Of a DNA stretch of 43,113 nt, positions 8,794-18,112 are shown piece by piece. Below the pieces are notes generated by a model that worked only from the letters and a program-made list of their open reading frames with translations, searched no databases and was not told the origin of the DNA. The translations under genes and the position numbers were made by a program. The stretch spans positions 1 to 43,113 of the forward strand of contig JAGXTF010000029.1 in NCBI GenBank assembly GCA_018333525.1, read 5' to 3'. Every line of letters starts with the position of its first letter. Within the stretch, counting starts at the first letter, position 1. Source of the DNA: Bacteroidota bacterium. GTDB taxonomy: Bacteria > Bacteroidota > Bacteroidia > NS11-12g > UBA955.

Positions 8794-9951
8794 ATGGCAT
8801 TTTACTATAAACAAGGTTCCGTACCACACAAAAGACATACCCAATATCGCAAGCCAAATGGCGATTTATATGCCGAAGAACTGGTGAGCACAGAGGGATT
8901 TAATTCTCTATACAGCCTGATTTACCATTGTCATCCTCCAACTCTGGTTAAGGATATTGCAGAGCCTTATAGTGTGGAACCACGCGTTGCGATGGCTAAA
9001 AACATGCAGAATCGGAGCTATATTACTTTTAATACACCAGCTCAGGATGATTATGCCGAAAGTAGAAAAGTGCTGCTTTTGAATAATGATCTAACCATTG
9101 GAGTTGCAGCTCCCCGCAAAAGCACCACGGATTATTTCTTTAAAAATGCAGATGCCGACGAGGTATTGTTTATACATGAAGGTAAGGGAAAACTGAAAAG
9201 CATCTATGGTAATATCCCCTTTGAGTATGGAGATTATCTGGTAATTCCGCGTGGTACGATTTACCAACTGGAGTTTGAAAATGAAAATAATAGAATACTA
9301 TTTGTAGAATCCTTTTCTCCTATTTATCCGCCAAAAAGATATCAAAACAGTATGGGACAATTGATGGAACATTCGCCTTATTGCGAAAGAGATATCAAAT
9401 TACCTGTTTTGGAAAATACATTCGATGAAATTGGTGACTACAAAGTATTGGTTAAAAAACAGAATATGATTTATCCATATACCTATGCCACACATCCATT
9501 TGATGCAATTGGCTGGGACGGATTTTTGTATCCTTTTGGTTTTAGCATTCACGAATATGAACCCATAACCGGCCGTGTTCACATGCCACCACCCATACAT
9601 CAGACATTTGAAGGCCGCGGATTTGTAATATGCAGTTTTGTTCCGAGGTTATATGATTATCACCCACAAGCCATACCTGCGCCTTATAACCACAGCAATG
9701 TAGACAGCGATGAAATTTTGTACTACGTTGACGGCGATTTTATGAGCAGAAAACACGTTGAACGCGGGATGATAACTTTGCATCCAAAAGGGATTCCACA
9801 TGGGCCACATCCGGGTACGGTTGAAAAAAGCATAGGAGCTAAAGAAACCAAAGAACTCGCTGTGATGATTGATCCGTTCCATCCATTGATGATCACCGAA
9901 GATGCAGTAAACGTGGAAGACAAAGGTTACTGGAAGTCCTGGGTAGAATAA
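8794..9951 (+). CDS. hmgA: Homogentisate 1,2-dioxygenase
   Basis: This 385-residue protein matches homogentisate 1,2-dioxygenase, the Fe(II) enzyme that opens the ring of homogentisate to maleylacetoacetate in tyrosine and phenylalanine breakdown. The C-terminal cupin holds the iron site: NHSNVDSDE (His300 and an acidic residue at 306/307) and the HPKGIPHGPHPG block (His336 equivalent to the PHGP histidine of the human enzyme). The N-terminal cupin shows VLFIHEGKG and GDYLVIPRGT. Length fits the bacterial form, and no signal peptide is present, so it acts in the cytoplasm. The usual partners (maleylacetoacetate isomerase, fumarylacetoacetase, HPPD) are not in this window, so the gene stands alone with its own promoter. 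Confidence 0.95.
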   Translation: MAFYYKQGSVPHKRHTQYRKPNGDLYAEELVSTEGFNSLYSLIYHCHPPTLVKDIAEPYSVEPRVAMAKNMQNRSYITFNTPAQDDYAESRKVLLLNNDLTIGVAAPRKSTTDYFFKNADADEVLFIHEGKGKLKSIYGNIPFEYGDYLVIPRGTIYQLEFENENNRILFVESFSPIYPPKRYQNSMGQLMEHSPYCERDIKLPVLENTFDEIGDYKVLVKKQNMIYPYTYATHPFDAIGWDGFLYPFGFSIHEYEPITGRVHMPPPIHQTFEGRGFVICSFVPRLYDYHPQAIPAPYNHSNVDSDEILYYVDGDFMSRKHVERGMITLHPKGIPHGPHPGTVEKSIGAKETKELAVMIDPFHPLMITEDAVNVEDKGYWKSWVE

Positions 9952-9995
9952 ATTAGTCATTTACTTATATCCGGTTTCGGGTATAAACCAATCCT

Positions 9996-10817
9996 ATGTT
10001 TCTAAAAATTAATGGCATTTTCTTTTGCCTTTTTATCTTTTCTATTTTTAAACCCGCAAAGGCATATGATAAGCCACCTATCTACCGGTTTACTGTAAAA
10101 TACCATGGTGAGATAGATGCGCTGCGTCAAAAATTACCACCTGAAGACTACATAAATTATGAAGCACTTTACAAAAAAATATACCAGGCTGCGCTTGAAA
10201 ACTACAAGCCAAACCAATACCATAAATCGGGGAAACTGGTTTTTAAATTTCATTTGGACAGTGGCAAAAATTTAGTTTGCACCGGCCTGCAAAAAGGATT
10301 TCATAACATTACCGACAGTGTTTTTCTGAAATTCGCCAGATCCGTTAAAATGGAAGGTAATGAAAGGGATGTAGACTTAGTACTCCCTTTGTATATCAAT
10401 GTTTCCAGGAGAAAGACAGATACAAAAGATACATTGGATCTTTGGTATTTAAGGCAATTTAATTCCCTGAAATTTCAAGACATGGAAATATTATATAATG
10501 CGGAACGCTGTGCAGAATTTCCGGGTGGAGAACAGCAAATTTCAAATTATATATCGGATGCCATTTTGGTTCCGGAAGAAATAAAATACAATGAATGGAC
10601 AAGCAAATTGACTGTAAAATTCATGGTAGACGAAAGAGGCATCGTTCTCAGTTCGCAAATTAAATGTATCGGAGTTATGTCGTCTGCCGATTCTATCTGG
10701 TTCCAGGAAATAAAGCGGGTATTGAAGGAAAGTCCAAGGTGGAGACCCCGAAGCTTCAAGGGAAAAAACCTGTACAGTTATCACCTGGTAACTGTGGCAT
10801 GTATGCCGGAGGATTAG
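9996..10817 (+). CDS. Secreted protein with TonB C-terminal-like domain
   Basis: This 273-residue protein has a signal peptide (residues 1-23, ending PAKA). Residues about 170-270 resemble the TonB C-terminal domain seen in many Bacteroidota proteins: CAEFPGGEQQISNYI, a beta strand SKLTVKFMVDERGIV, and ESPRWRPRSFKGKN near the end. Residues 30-150 may be an earlier, degenerate copy of the same fold (GKLVFKFHLDSGKNLV). It lacks the N-terminal transmembrane anchor and Pro-rich linker of real TonB, so it is not an energy transducer but a periplasmic protein with the same fold. It lies 44 bases downstream of hmgA on the same strand; a functional link is not evident. Confidence 0.75.
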   Translation: MFLKINGIFFCLFIFSIFKPAKAYDKPPIYRFTVKYHGEIDALRQKLPPEDYINYEALYKKIYQAALENYKPNQYHKSGKLVFKFHLDSGKNLVCTGLQKGFHNITDSVFLKFARSVKMEGNERDVDLVLPLYINVSRRKTDTKDTLDLWYLRQFNSLKFQDMEILYNAERCAEFPGGEQQISNYISDAILVPEEIKYNEWTSKLTVKFMVDERGIVLSSQIKCIGVMSSADSIWFQEIKRVLKESPRWRPRSFKGKNLYSYHLVTVACMPED

Positions 10818-10988
10818 GATTCTGGTCTTTGGGTAATTCGTTTGTACCGCACAGACGCATGCCGATACCGCGAATTTTTATTTATACCAATCGCTATAAT
10901 TATTGGGTACAATACACACCAAAAATCCGGTTTTGAAAATTTGGATGTGTTCATAAAAATACTACCACCGAATGATAAATAAATGCAT

Positions 10989-12320
10989 TTAAATTCCAAC
11001 TTGTAACTGAACGGTTACCATACCTTTTCTGCTGGTTACGCGGGCTTCTTCATCGGAATTTTTATGATAGACCGGTCTGTTTTGGTACATCAAGGATATT
11101 TTATTCCATGCATTTCCGGAGATATAATAATTCATTCCGGTTTGATACATGATCATCCTCTCATGCAGTGCCTGAAATCCGGCAATTTGAGTCCCCGCAA
11201 AAAGCTGAATTCTATCGTGGTTTTTTAATAAGTTTTTACCTGCCAAATAACCTACTTCTGCATATAAAATATTTCCGGTACCTATAGCCGGAAACCCATT
11301 TCCCGTGCCATTCAGGCTTGCATTTGCATTTACTCCGTTTAACGGATTCATTACACCGAGCATTCGCAAATGATTTTGTCCGAAATCAAATATGGAAAAT
11401 GCGGCATATGCAGTGATGGCATTTTCTTTTTCTTTATTCAGGGGTGCATCATAAAACACATCTACACTCCAAAGATTCATAGGGTGGTATATAGTATCGG
11501 AGTTCTTTCCGTTCTGCTGCCACATGGCTTTAGGTTGGTGTATAAAACCGGCTCCAATATTGAAAATTCTTCTCTTACCCAAATAAGTTCCGGCAAAATA
11601 TGGCAATTGGTTGCTCTCTTTATCCAGAAATTCCCATTTAAAATAACCCTGTGTTTGTAGCGAAGGATATCGGGCAGAAAAACTTGCAATTCCGGAATCC
11701 AAAGATGTGCTGTTAGCAACATTTCCCGTTTGCGCAGCCATAGGATGGGAGAGGGCAACACGATAATCCAGACGTGAGATTTTACCTTTTGCATACACGC
11801 TAAGTTTTCTAAGAAACTGATCGGTTACACCATTGGTAGCTTGTTGGTATAAAGGTGCATCCAGGGAAAGAATGGAACCAACAGCCGGAGATGCATATCT
11901 GGATAAGCCGCTCCAGCCTGTCAATCCTGCACCAATATTCATCCAATCTTTTCGGATCCGGAATTCTGCAACTGCATCGTGAAAAAAAGCACCTGTAAAT
12001 CTGTTTTGCATCCAAGTAAAATTGTTCAATCCGAACTGGGTATAAAGGAAGATTCTTTCATTTATCTGACCATACGCTTGCATGCGCAACCTACGAATGC
12101 CAATATCAAAAGAGTTGTTGACAGGATCGCCAAAAGCAGTAGAGCCGGGATTGTTTTGGGTATGTCGCAACCAAACCTGATTTACGCAGGTAAACTTGAA
12201 AAAATGAGTGCTGTCTTTATTGAAATTCCATTTTAACTCATTGGGTTTTTGTGCAAGTACATTTTCCATAAAAAAAAATGTAAAAACGATCAAAGTAAGG
12301 TTACGAAAAAAAGACGACAT
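10989..12320 (-). CDS. Phosphate-selective porin O/P-like outer membrane protein
   Basis: The start at 12320 gives MSSFFRNLTLIVFTFFF and a signal peptide ending NVLAQ; an upstream in-frame extension to 12440 would bury that signal and is rejected. The mature protein, about 420 residues, has the beta-barrel porin pattern of the OprO/OprP family: an early NSFDIGIRRLRMQAYGQI strand, YTQFGLNNFTW, an AVAEFRIRKDWMNIGAGLTGWSG block, and a final aromatic strand GMVTVQLQVGI. Such porins form outer-membrane channels for anions or small solutes, and the real substrate cannot be predicted. A convergent gene ends at 10817. A near-palindrome lies in its 5' region (12353-12368). Confidence 0.8.
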   Translation of the reverse strand: MSSFFRNLTLIVFTFFFMENVLAQKPNELKWNFNKDSTHFFKFTCVNQVWLRHTQNNPGSTAFGDPVNNSFDIGIRRLRMQAYGQINERIFLYTQFGLNNFTWMQNRFTGAFFHDAVAEFRIRKDWMNIGAGLTGWSGLSRYASPAVGSILSLDAPLYQQATNGVTDQFLRKLSVYAKGKISRLDYRVALSHPMAAQTGNVANSTSLDSGIASFSARYPSLQTQGYFKWEFLDKESNQLPYFAGTYLGKRRIFNIGAGFIHQPKAMWQQNGKNSDTIYHPMNLWSVDVFYDAPLNKEKENAITAYAAFSIFDFGQNHLRMLGVMNPLNGVNANASLNGTGNGFPAIGTGNILYAEVGYLAGKNLLKNHDRIQLFAGTQIAGFQALHERMIMYQTGMNYYISGNAWNKISLMYQNRPVYHKNSDEEARVTSRKGMVTVQLQVGI

Positions 12321-12352
12321 GAAGTTCGCAACTTTCGGTTTTAGCTCCTCGT

Positions 12353-12368
12353 TTGTCAATATTGGCAA
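12353..12368. promoter_or_regulatory. Near-perfect palindrome upstream of the porin
   Basis: TTGTCAATATTGGCAA pairs with itself at 14 of 16 positions and lies 33-48 bases upstream of the porin start. It could be a regulator binding site. No further copy was noticed in the window. Confidence 0.35.
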
Positions 12369-12538
12369 TTGTTTCATAACCACCATGCAATATTCTGTAT
12401 TTGAAATAATCAGGCAAACTTTTATAGAAGAAAATTTCATAAAATATGCCCGCTATTTTAATTTTTTGGTTAAAAGAATGAAATATAATTCGCTAAACAA
12501 TTCATTACTACAAGATTGGAACTCGAATTTTTTAGGTT

Positions 12539-12563
12539 GGGCAACCTGAATTTCAGGTTGCCC
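12539..12563. repeat. Perfect 12-bp inverted repeat (hairpin)
   Basis: GGGCAACCTGAA is followed, after one base, by its exact reverse complement. Neither side has a clear T-run, so a classical intrinsic terminator is not shown. It may be a REP-like or processed hairpin, and it sits directly beside the next inverted-repeat element. Confidence 0.6.
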
Positions 12564-12570
12564 TTCCGTT

Positions 12571-12668
12571 AAATAAGAATCCCGTTGGACAAAGGCGAAG
12601 TTTTCTTCCCATGATTCCTTGCCAGATTGAGATAGCGTTAATCTCACTATCCAACGGGAGTCTTAATT
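12571..12668. mobile_element. Candidate MITE-like element with 20-bp terminal inverted repeats
   Basis: The left end (12571-12590) and right end (12649-12668) share a 20-base inverted repeat with three mismatches, with TCCCGTTGGA as the identical core. The interior has a second small hairpin (TGAGAT ... ATCTCA) and no coding potential. The roughly 98-base size and AT-rich flanks fit a MITE or REP-like element, but no target-site duplication is certain. A structured RNA is the alternative. Confidence 0.4.
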
Positions 12669-12827
12669 ATTGAAATTGGTATATCAACCGGATACAACCC
12701 AATTCCCAATATGGTTTGTTGCTTTTGAGGTAAAGGCGTTTTTCATTCTTCTCATCAAAGAATGTAGATTCAAAAACGGCACAACATCCGGGTTTACCGG
12801 CAGTTTTTGAATGGTTTTAAATAAGTT

Positions 12828-13163
12828 CTAAATATTGTAGACACAGATAAATTCCCGTTTTAGCTGATTAAATGTAGCCAGGGAATTGTTGTCAAAAGAT
12901 TTTAAAGAGGCATAGAAAATGCAGGAGAAATTCGAAGATTTGGTCAAATGGCAGGCGATAAAGCCAATAAACGGAATCAAATTATCTTCATCCAATTCCT
13001 CGTTTTCAGCAGGATCCAATTGGCCAAGAACCAATTTTGATTTCTCCGAATGAATATTTTCTTTTTTGGAATTTTTACCAATTATAAAAGCACCAGGATT
13101 AGAATAACTTACCTGGCATATTAAACCCAGAGCAAGAAATAATGTAAAAAGGTGCTTTAACAT
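12828..13163 (-). CDS. Small secreted protein of unknown function
   Basis: This 111-residue protein has a signal peptide (MLKHLFTLFLALGLICQVSYS) and a short mature part with a charged EELDEDN segment and two cysteines late in the chain. No domain is recognised. Below its stop the sequence continues in another frame as an ATG-less ORF (12667-12816), so the gene may once have been longer or may be followed by a remnant. Confidence 0.55.
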   Translation of the reverse strand: MLKHLFTLFLALGLICQVSYSNPGAFIIGKNSKKENIHSEKSKLVLGQLDPAENEELDEDNLIPFIGFIACHLTKSSNFSCIFYASLKSFDNNSLATFNQLKREFICVYNI

Positions 13164-13314
13164 TTATGAAAAATGAAAAACAAAGTTCGGTTCTTTATTT
13201 TTAAAAACAAGTCACAACAATATGATTTTTTTACTGCTCATACATTTTTTACAAAATACGACAACAGCCGTATAATGGGGCTCTGGTAGTGGTAAACCAT
13301 AAATTATGGATAAA

Positions 13315-13349
13315 TTGGGAATCGCTTCACATATGAATACTTATTTTTG
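13315..13349 (+). promoter_or_regulatory. Putative promoter for the BNR T9SS protein
   Basis: TATTTTTG at 13342-13349 matches the -7 consensus TAnnTTTG, with a TTG at 13315-13317. The 24-base spacing is slightly long. The leader before the ATG at 13364 would be about 10 bases. Confidence 0.4.
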
Positions 13350-13363
13350 AATGGTAATACCAA

Positions 13364-16300
13364 ATGACAAAAAGGATATTCACTTTCGCCATTAGTTTAA
13401 TCTTACTGGCTTCTTTCGCACAGGCACAAAGCCCCAACCCAAAAAAATATGCCAAAACAGTTAGGCATATTGAGAAAAAACTCACCAAAAAAGCACTGAA
13501 ATCAGTGTCAAAAAGTGATGTAGATGAAAACAAAACCCCTGATCTTTATTGGATTCAGGAGTATATCGCAACCATGGATCCCGCGAAAAGAAGGCCTACC
13601 CCGGAAGTTCTGTTTGAGGTTATGGAAAAACTGAATCGGCAAGACTATACCCAATATGGGGCAATGCCGGGAACGAGTGTTACTCCATGGCAGGAACGCG
13701 GTCCAAATAATGTAGGTGGCAGAACCAGAGCATTGGCCTGGGATCCAACAGATGCAACAGGGAAAAAAGTGTGGGCCGGTGGTGTTACCGGAGGTTTATG
13801 GTATAATACCGATATAACAAGCAGTAGCAGTTCCTGGCAGCATGTCAGCAGTCTTTGGAGCAACCTTACCGTCTCATCCATTGCATTTGATCCTAACGCA
13901 CCCGGAACAATCTATGTTGGCACAGGTGAAGGTTATGGATCCAGCAGTTCCACAAGCCGGGGATTTGGCATTTGGAAAAGTACGGATTCAGGTAAAAGCT
14001 TTACCCAATTGAACAGCACCACAACTTATTACTATGTAAATGATATTGTTGTGCGAAATGAAAGCGGATCTTCCGTGGTTTATGCCGCGGTAGATGCCAA
14101 TTATTTTGGCGGTCAGTGGAATGGAACGTCCAGTTATGGACTATTTAGAAGCACCAATGGCGGAAGCACCTGGACCAATGTAATTGGAAATGCTGCCAAT
14201 GGTGCCAAATTCGCTATTGCAGACCTGGAACTTGCCTCTGATAATACGTTGTGGGCAGGAACCAGAAACAATGCCTTCTCCGGCAGTGACAAAGGTGGTG
14301 GAAGGGTTTTAAACTCCACAAACGGAACAACCTGGAATACGAAATACACACTTACCGGCCGATTGGGTCGTGTGGAACTCGCTTGCGCTCCTCAAAGTGC
14401 CGGTCTCGTTATTGCAATATTTGAATATAGCGGAAAGGCCGATACCATATTGGCAACTCACGATAAAGGCGCTAACTGGGCTAAAATAAATAAGCCTGTT
14501 GATGCAGATCAGGGCATATCCAAATGGGATTTTACCAGAAATCAGGGCTGGTATGATTTGATAATTGCCGTGGATCCAACGGATACCAATAAAATAGTGA
14601 TTGGTGGTATAGACCTTTTTCGCAGTACCAATGGAGGTAGCAGTTGGAGCCAGATTGGAAAATGGTCTAACAACAACAACTTGGCAGGTCTGAATTGCAG
14701 TTATGTACACGCCGATCAGCACCAGATAGCCTTTAAACCGGGAAGTTCCAATACCTGTATTTTCGGGAATGACGGTGGTGTCTTTTATACCAGCAATTTG
14801 TCTTCTGCAGCGAGTTCTAACGTGATTTTTGAAAGGACCAAAAACTATATTACAGCGCAGTTTTACTGGGGCGACCTCGCCGCAACTTCAGGATCCAATG
14901 TGTTAATAGCAGGTGCTCAGGATAATGGAACCACATTGATAACCAATGCAGGTGTTGCTACAGGAATCACTGTTGCAGGTGGTGATGGCGGATACTGTTT
15001 TATTTCTCCATCTTCGGTAAACAAACAAATTGCATCTTACGTGTACAATACATTCTATTACACCACCAATAGCTGGACCAACAGCAATAACCTGATATCT
15101 GATGGTACAACCGGGAAATTCATCAATCCTGCAGAATGGGATGACAATGGACCGGGATTATTTACCGGAAAGAGTACAGGTAATTTATACAGAATCAAAC
15201 TGACTACAACACCGGGAACATTGGAAACCATTTCATGGACCGCAAGTGGAGCGCCTTCATGCATCAATGCTGCAAAACTTTCCAATGGTAAATCCAGGTT
15301 ATTGTGTGGTACAGATGCCGGAAAAGTTTACATGACCAATGATGCCTGGGCAACCAGTCCAACTTTTAGTGATATAACCGGAACCATAAATGCAGGAAAC
15401 ATATCTGATATATTTAATCTCAGAGCCGGAGATACCATGGCAGTAGTGTTGTCTAATTATGGAGTGAGTAACATTTACGTGAGCTTGAATGGTGGATCCA
15501 GTTGGACTGCAAAAGACGGTAATCTTCCCAATCAACCTGTTTGGAGTGTTGTTTTAAATCCGGATAAATTGGGCGAAGCAGTAATTGCCACAGAAACAGG
15601 AGTTTATGGCACGAGCAATATTTTTGCCGGAAGTCCTACATGGAGTGCATATACAACAGGTATGGGAGCAGTGAAAATCGCTACACTGCGCTATCGTGCA
15701 AGCGATAAAATGTTGCTGGCCGCAACACATGGCCGCGGATTATTTACCAGCGATGCCTGGGCCAAAAACAATCCCATAGCCAGATTCGGTTCTTCATCTC
15801 AGGATGTTTGTACAAACACAGCAGTGCAGTTTACAGATAGCACTTTAAATGACCCAACCCAATGGCTTTGGGCATTTGCTCCAAATAATGTCGAATACTT
15901 AAATGGTACAGACAGCAGCAGTCAAAATCCGAAAGTCAGGTTCAAAACCGGTGGTAGTTATACGGTTACTTTAATTGCGGCAAATCAGTTATCTAACAGT
16001 ACTTTAACCAAAACCAATTTTATGTCGGTAACCGATACCATTGCCGGTATTATTACTCTCGGTGCAGATAAAGACACCTTGTGCAGCGGGGATTCGCTTC
16101 ATCTGCAAATTTCAAATGCTGGTGTATTAAATGGAACATTTACATCCATTAATTGGGACAGGAATGGAATATTAATTTCAGGCAATTCTGTTACAAATGC
16201 AGTAAAACCAAATGCCGGAGATATTTATGGTGTAACCGTGGTGAGTAACGCAAAATGTGTATCTCCCTCTACCATTATCAGCAATAAAATCACACCCATT

Positions 16301-17059
16301 GTGTTGAATAATATTAACGCGTCTGCAAAGTTGAATATTCCACAAGCATGCAGTGGCAAAGTATTGATGCTTACTGTTTCCGGCACCAATACGGGAAGCA
16401 ATCCGGTTTGGAATTGGTATGTAAACGATACCTTACAAACAGGTAATTTATCTCAATTTCAAATACAAACTCCTTTGCAGGGAACTAAGATATATACAAC
16501 AGTTTTTGTACCGGGAAAATGTATTCTGCCTTCAAATCAAATTTATTCAGATACCCAAATTCTTGCAGTAAATCCAACACCTGCTGCGCCAATGGTAAGC
16601 AGAAATTTTGATACCCTTTTCGCCTCTGCATCCGGCTCTGGTACCTATATCTGGTACAGATCAGGTGTGGCGGTTTCTTCAAACAAAATCTATAAAGCCA
16701 CACAGAATGGAAATTACGTTTGTGTGTATACAGAAAATGGTTGTAGTAGTGACAGTAGTAGTTTGATAGTGTTTAACAGTTTGTTTGCAAATGATCCGGG
16801 AATAGCAAATGAGGGAATTTGGCCTGTACCGGCTTCAGATAGAATATGGCTGCAAACGAAGCAGGCAGCAAGCGTCATAGAAATGTATGATATGCGTGGT
16901 GTTCAAATTGAAAACGGATGGAATATATTGCAAAAAAATATGGCTAATTCTAATGGTTTTGTTTCAGAAATTCGCGTTGAAAATTTGGCATCCGGACAAT
17001 ATTTCATTAAAATAAAATCCAATTCTGGGAGCAAAGAGTTTCGCTTCAATAAACTATAG
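13364..17059 (+). CDS. Secreted BNR/sortilin-type beta-propeller protein with PKD and T9SS type A domain
   Basis: This 1231-residue protein has a signal peptide (residues 1-21, ending FAQAQ). After a charged helical prodomain, residues about 115-800 carry BNR/sialidase-type repeats with Asp-box-like motifs (STDSGKSF, STNGGSTW, STNGGSSW, SLNGGSSW), the mark of a VPS10/sortilin or glycosyl-hydrolase-like beta-propeller. A PKD-like domain (about 805-890) and Ig-like modules with paired cysteines follow. The C-terminal 80 residues (WPVPASDRIWL ... LASGQYFIKI) form a T9SS type A sorting domain, so the protein is exported and attached to the surface or released. No catalytic residues are evident, so a binding role is as likely as glycosidase activity. 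The next gene starts with no gap. Confidence 0.88.
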   Translation: MTKRIFTFAISLILLASFAQAQSPNPKKYAKTVRHIEKKLTKKALKSVSKSDVDENKTPDLYWIQEYIATMDPAKRRPTPEVLFEVMEKLNRQDYTQYGAMPGTSVTPWQERGPNNVGGRTRALAWDPTDATGKKVWAGGVTGGLWYNTDITSSSSSWQHVSSLWSNLTVSSIAFDPNAPGTIYVGTGEGYGSSSSTSRGFGIWKSTDSGKSFTQLNSTTTYYYVNDIVVRNESGSSVVYAAVDANYFGGQWNGTSSYGLFRSTNGGSTWTNVIGNAANGAKFAIADLELASDNTLWAGTRNNAFSGSDKGGGRVLNSTNGTTWNTKYTLTGRLGRVELACAPQSAGLVIAIFEYSGKADTILATHDKGANWAKINKPVDADQGISKWDFTRNQGWYDLIIAVDPTDTNKIVIGGIDLFRSTNGGSSWSQIGKWSNNNNLAGLNCSYVHADQHQIAFKPGSSNTCIFGNDGGVFYTSNLSSAASSNVIFERTKNYITAQFYWGDLAATSGSNVLIAGAQDNGTTLITNAGVATGITVAGGDGGYCFISPSSVNKQIASYVYNTFYYTTNSWTNSNNLISDGTTGKFINPAEWDDNGPGLFTGKSTGNLYRIKLTTTPGTLETISWTASGAPSCINAAKLSNGKSRLLCGTDAGKVYMTNDAWATSPTFSDITGTINAGNISDIFNLRAGDTMAVVLSNYGVSNIYVSLNGGSSWTAKDGNLPNQPVWSVVLNPDKLGEAVIATETGVYGTSNIFAGSPTWSAYTTGMGAVKIATLRYRASDKMLLAATHGRGLFTSDAWAKNNPIARFGSSSQDVCTNTAVQFTDSTLNDPTQWLWAFAPNNVEYLNGTDSSSQNPKVRFKTGGSYTVTLIAANQLSNSTLTKTNFMSVTDTIAGIITLGADKDTLCSGDSLHLQISNAGVLNGTFTSINWDRNGILISGNSVTNAVKPNAGDIYGVTVVSNAKCVSPSTIISNKITPIVLNNINASAKLNIPQACSGKVLMLTVSGTNTGSNPVWNWYVNDTLQTGNLSQFQIQTPLQGTKIYTTVFVPGKCILPSNQIYSDTQILAVNPTPAAPMVSRNFDTLFASASGSGTYIWYRSGVAVSSNKIYKATQNGNYVCVYTENGCSSDSSSLIVFNSLFANDPGIANEGIWPVPASDRIWLQTKQAASVIEMYDMRGVQIENGWNILQKNMANSNGFVSEIRVENLASGQYFIKIKSNSGSKEFRFNKL

Positions 17060-17908
17060 ATGAAACTGAGATTGGGCGGAGTGCCCGAGCATTTCAATTA
17101 CATGTGGCATTTGCCAACCACAAGGGAAGTTTTGCGCAATTATGGTATCTATTTCGAATGGGGTGATTATGCCGGAGGTACAGGTGCCATGGTGCAGGCT
17201 CTGGAATTGGACGAACTGGATATGGCCATTGTACTTACTGAAGGTGCGATATCGGCAATCGCATCGGGGAAACCTTTGGAAATAATGTTTCCATTTGTGA
17301 TGTCACCTTTAATTTGGGGTATATTTTCAAAAAATAAACGTCAAAATTCGTTGCCGGATTCTTATTCGAAAAGCAAATTTGCAGTGAGCAGAATGCAATC
17401 CGGGAGCCACCTGATGGCATTGTTTCTGGCACAGCGTTTTAATGAAGAATTAAACGATTCCAATTTTATTATTTGCAACAATTTAGATGGTGCCAGAAAC
17501 AAAATAAAATCGGAAGAAGCAGATTATTTTTTATGGGAGAAATATATGACGCAACCCATGGTACAAAATGGCGAATTTGTTGAACTGGGACAGGTTTCCG
17601 CACCCTGGCCGGCATTTGTTTTCGTGCGCAAAAAATCCAATCCAATACCGGAAATGGAGTTATGGAAACAGGCTGTTTATGAATTCACTTCTGATTATCT
17701 GAATTTAAACAAATCCGACATCATACAGGGTATTTGTAAGGAATTTCAACTGCAGGAATCCGATGCAAAAAACTGGCTGGCAGATGTAAAATATTATGAT
17801 AACAATGATTACTGGAAAGACAGGCTTATGGCTGCTGTAATTATTATGCACAGCAAGGGAATGATAAGCACCAGGCCGAGTTTGAGGGAGTTGACGAATG
17901 GAGTTTGA
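17060..17908 (+). CDS. Periplasmic-binding-protein-like (type 2) protein without signal peptide
   Basis: This 282-residue protein has the type 2 periplasmic binding fold seen in NMT1/SsuA and Ca3427-like proteins: an early LRLGGVPEHFNYMWHLP strand-loop, the GDYAGGTGAMVQALELDELDMAIVLTEGA block (residues about 37-65), and a hinge segment SRMQSGSHLMALFLA. No signal peptide or lipobox exists, so it should stay in the cytoplasm, unlike ABC transporter receptors. No transporter genes are near. Its ATG (17060) follows the previous TAG directly, so it may be translationally coupled to the T9SS gene. A ligand cannot be assigned; cytoplasmic PBP-like proteins of this sort have been noted in fungi and Bacteroidota. 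Confidence 0.72.
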   Translation: MKLRLGGVPEHFNYMWHLPTTREVLRNYGIYFEWGDYAGGTGAMVQALELDELDMAIVLTEGAISAIASGKPLEIMFPFVMSPLIWGIFSKNKRQNSLPDSYSKSKFAVSRMQSGSHLMALFLAQRFNEELNDSNFIICNNLDGARNKIKSEEADYFLWEKYMTQPMVQNGEFVELGQVSAPWPAFVFVRKKSNPIPEMELWKQAVYEFTSDYLNLNKSDIIQGICKEFQLQESDAKNWLADVKYYDNNDYWKDRLMAAVIIMHSKGMISTRPSLRELTNGV

Positions 17909-17994
17909 GTTGTGAGTAGTCAAGTGGTTAGTGAAGAAGAGTAAAAGTGATAAGCTTTAAGAGAAATCCAATCTTAAATATTTAGAAAATCTAA

Positions 17995-18015
17995 GCTCGT
18001 GGCTCGAAGCTCGAG
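17995..18015. repeat. Short tandem repeat of a GCTCGNR heptamer
   Basis: Three heptamers, GCTCGTG, GCTCGAA and GCTCGAG, follow each other in the spacer between the PBP-like gene and the MORN gene. The block is also partly self-complementary. No function is evident. Confidence 0.45.
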
Positions 18016-18112
18016 GCCAATTCCCAATCAAGTCAGCAGCTTTGTTAATTCCCGGGTGGTAACATTTACATACAACAAGTAATATAATTGTATTTTCCCC
18101 GTTTATTCACTT

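Larger units (their letters stand above)
12321..12827. other. Intergenic region with hairpin, MITE-like element and a gene remnant-like ORF
   Basis: Beyond the porin leader this stretch holds a near-palindrome (12353-12368), a perfect hairpin (12539-12563), an inverted-repeat element (12571-12668) and an open minus-strand frame without ATG (12667-12816, ending WELGCIRLIYQFQ). I see no RNA gene or full-length CDS in it. Confidence 0.5.

Noticed and set aside
12321-12440. N-terminal extension of the porin to an ATG at 12440
   Set aside because: The extension would bury a clear signal peptide that starts at 12320.
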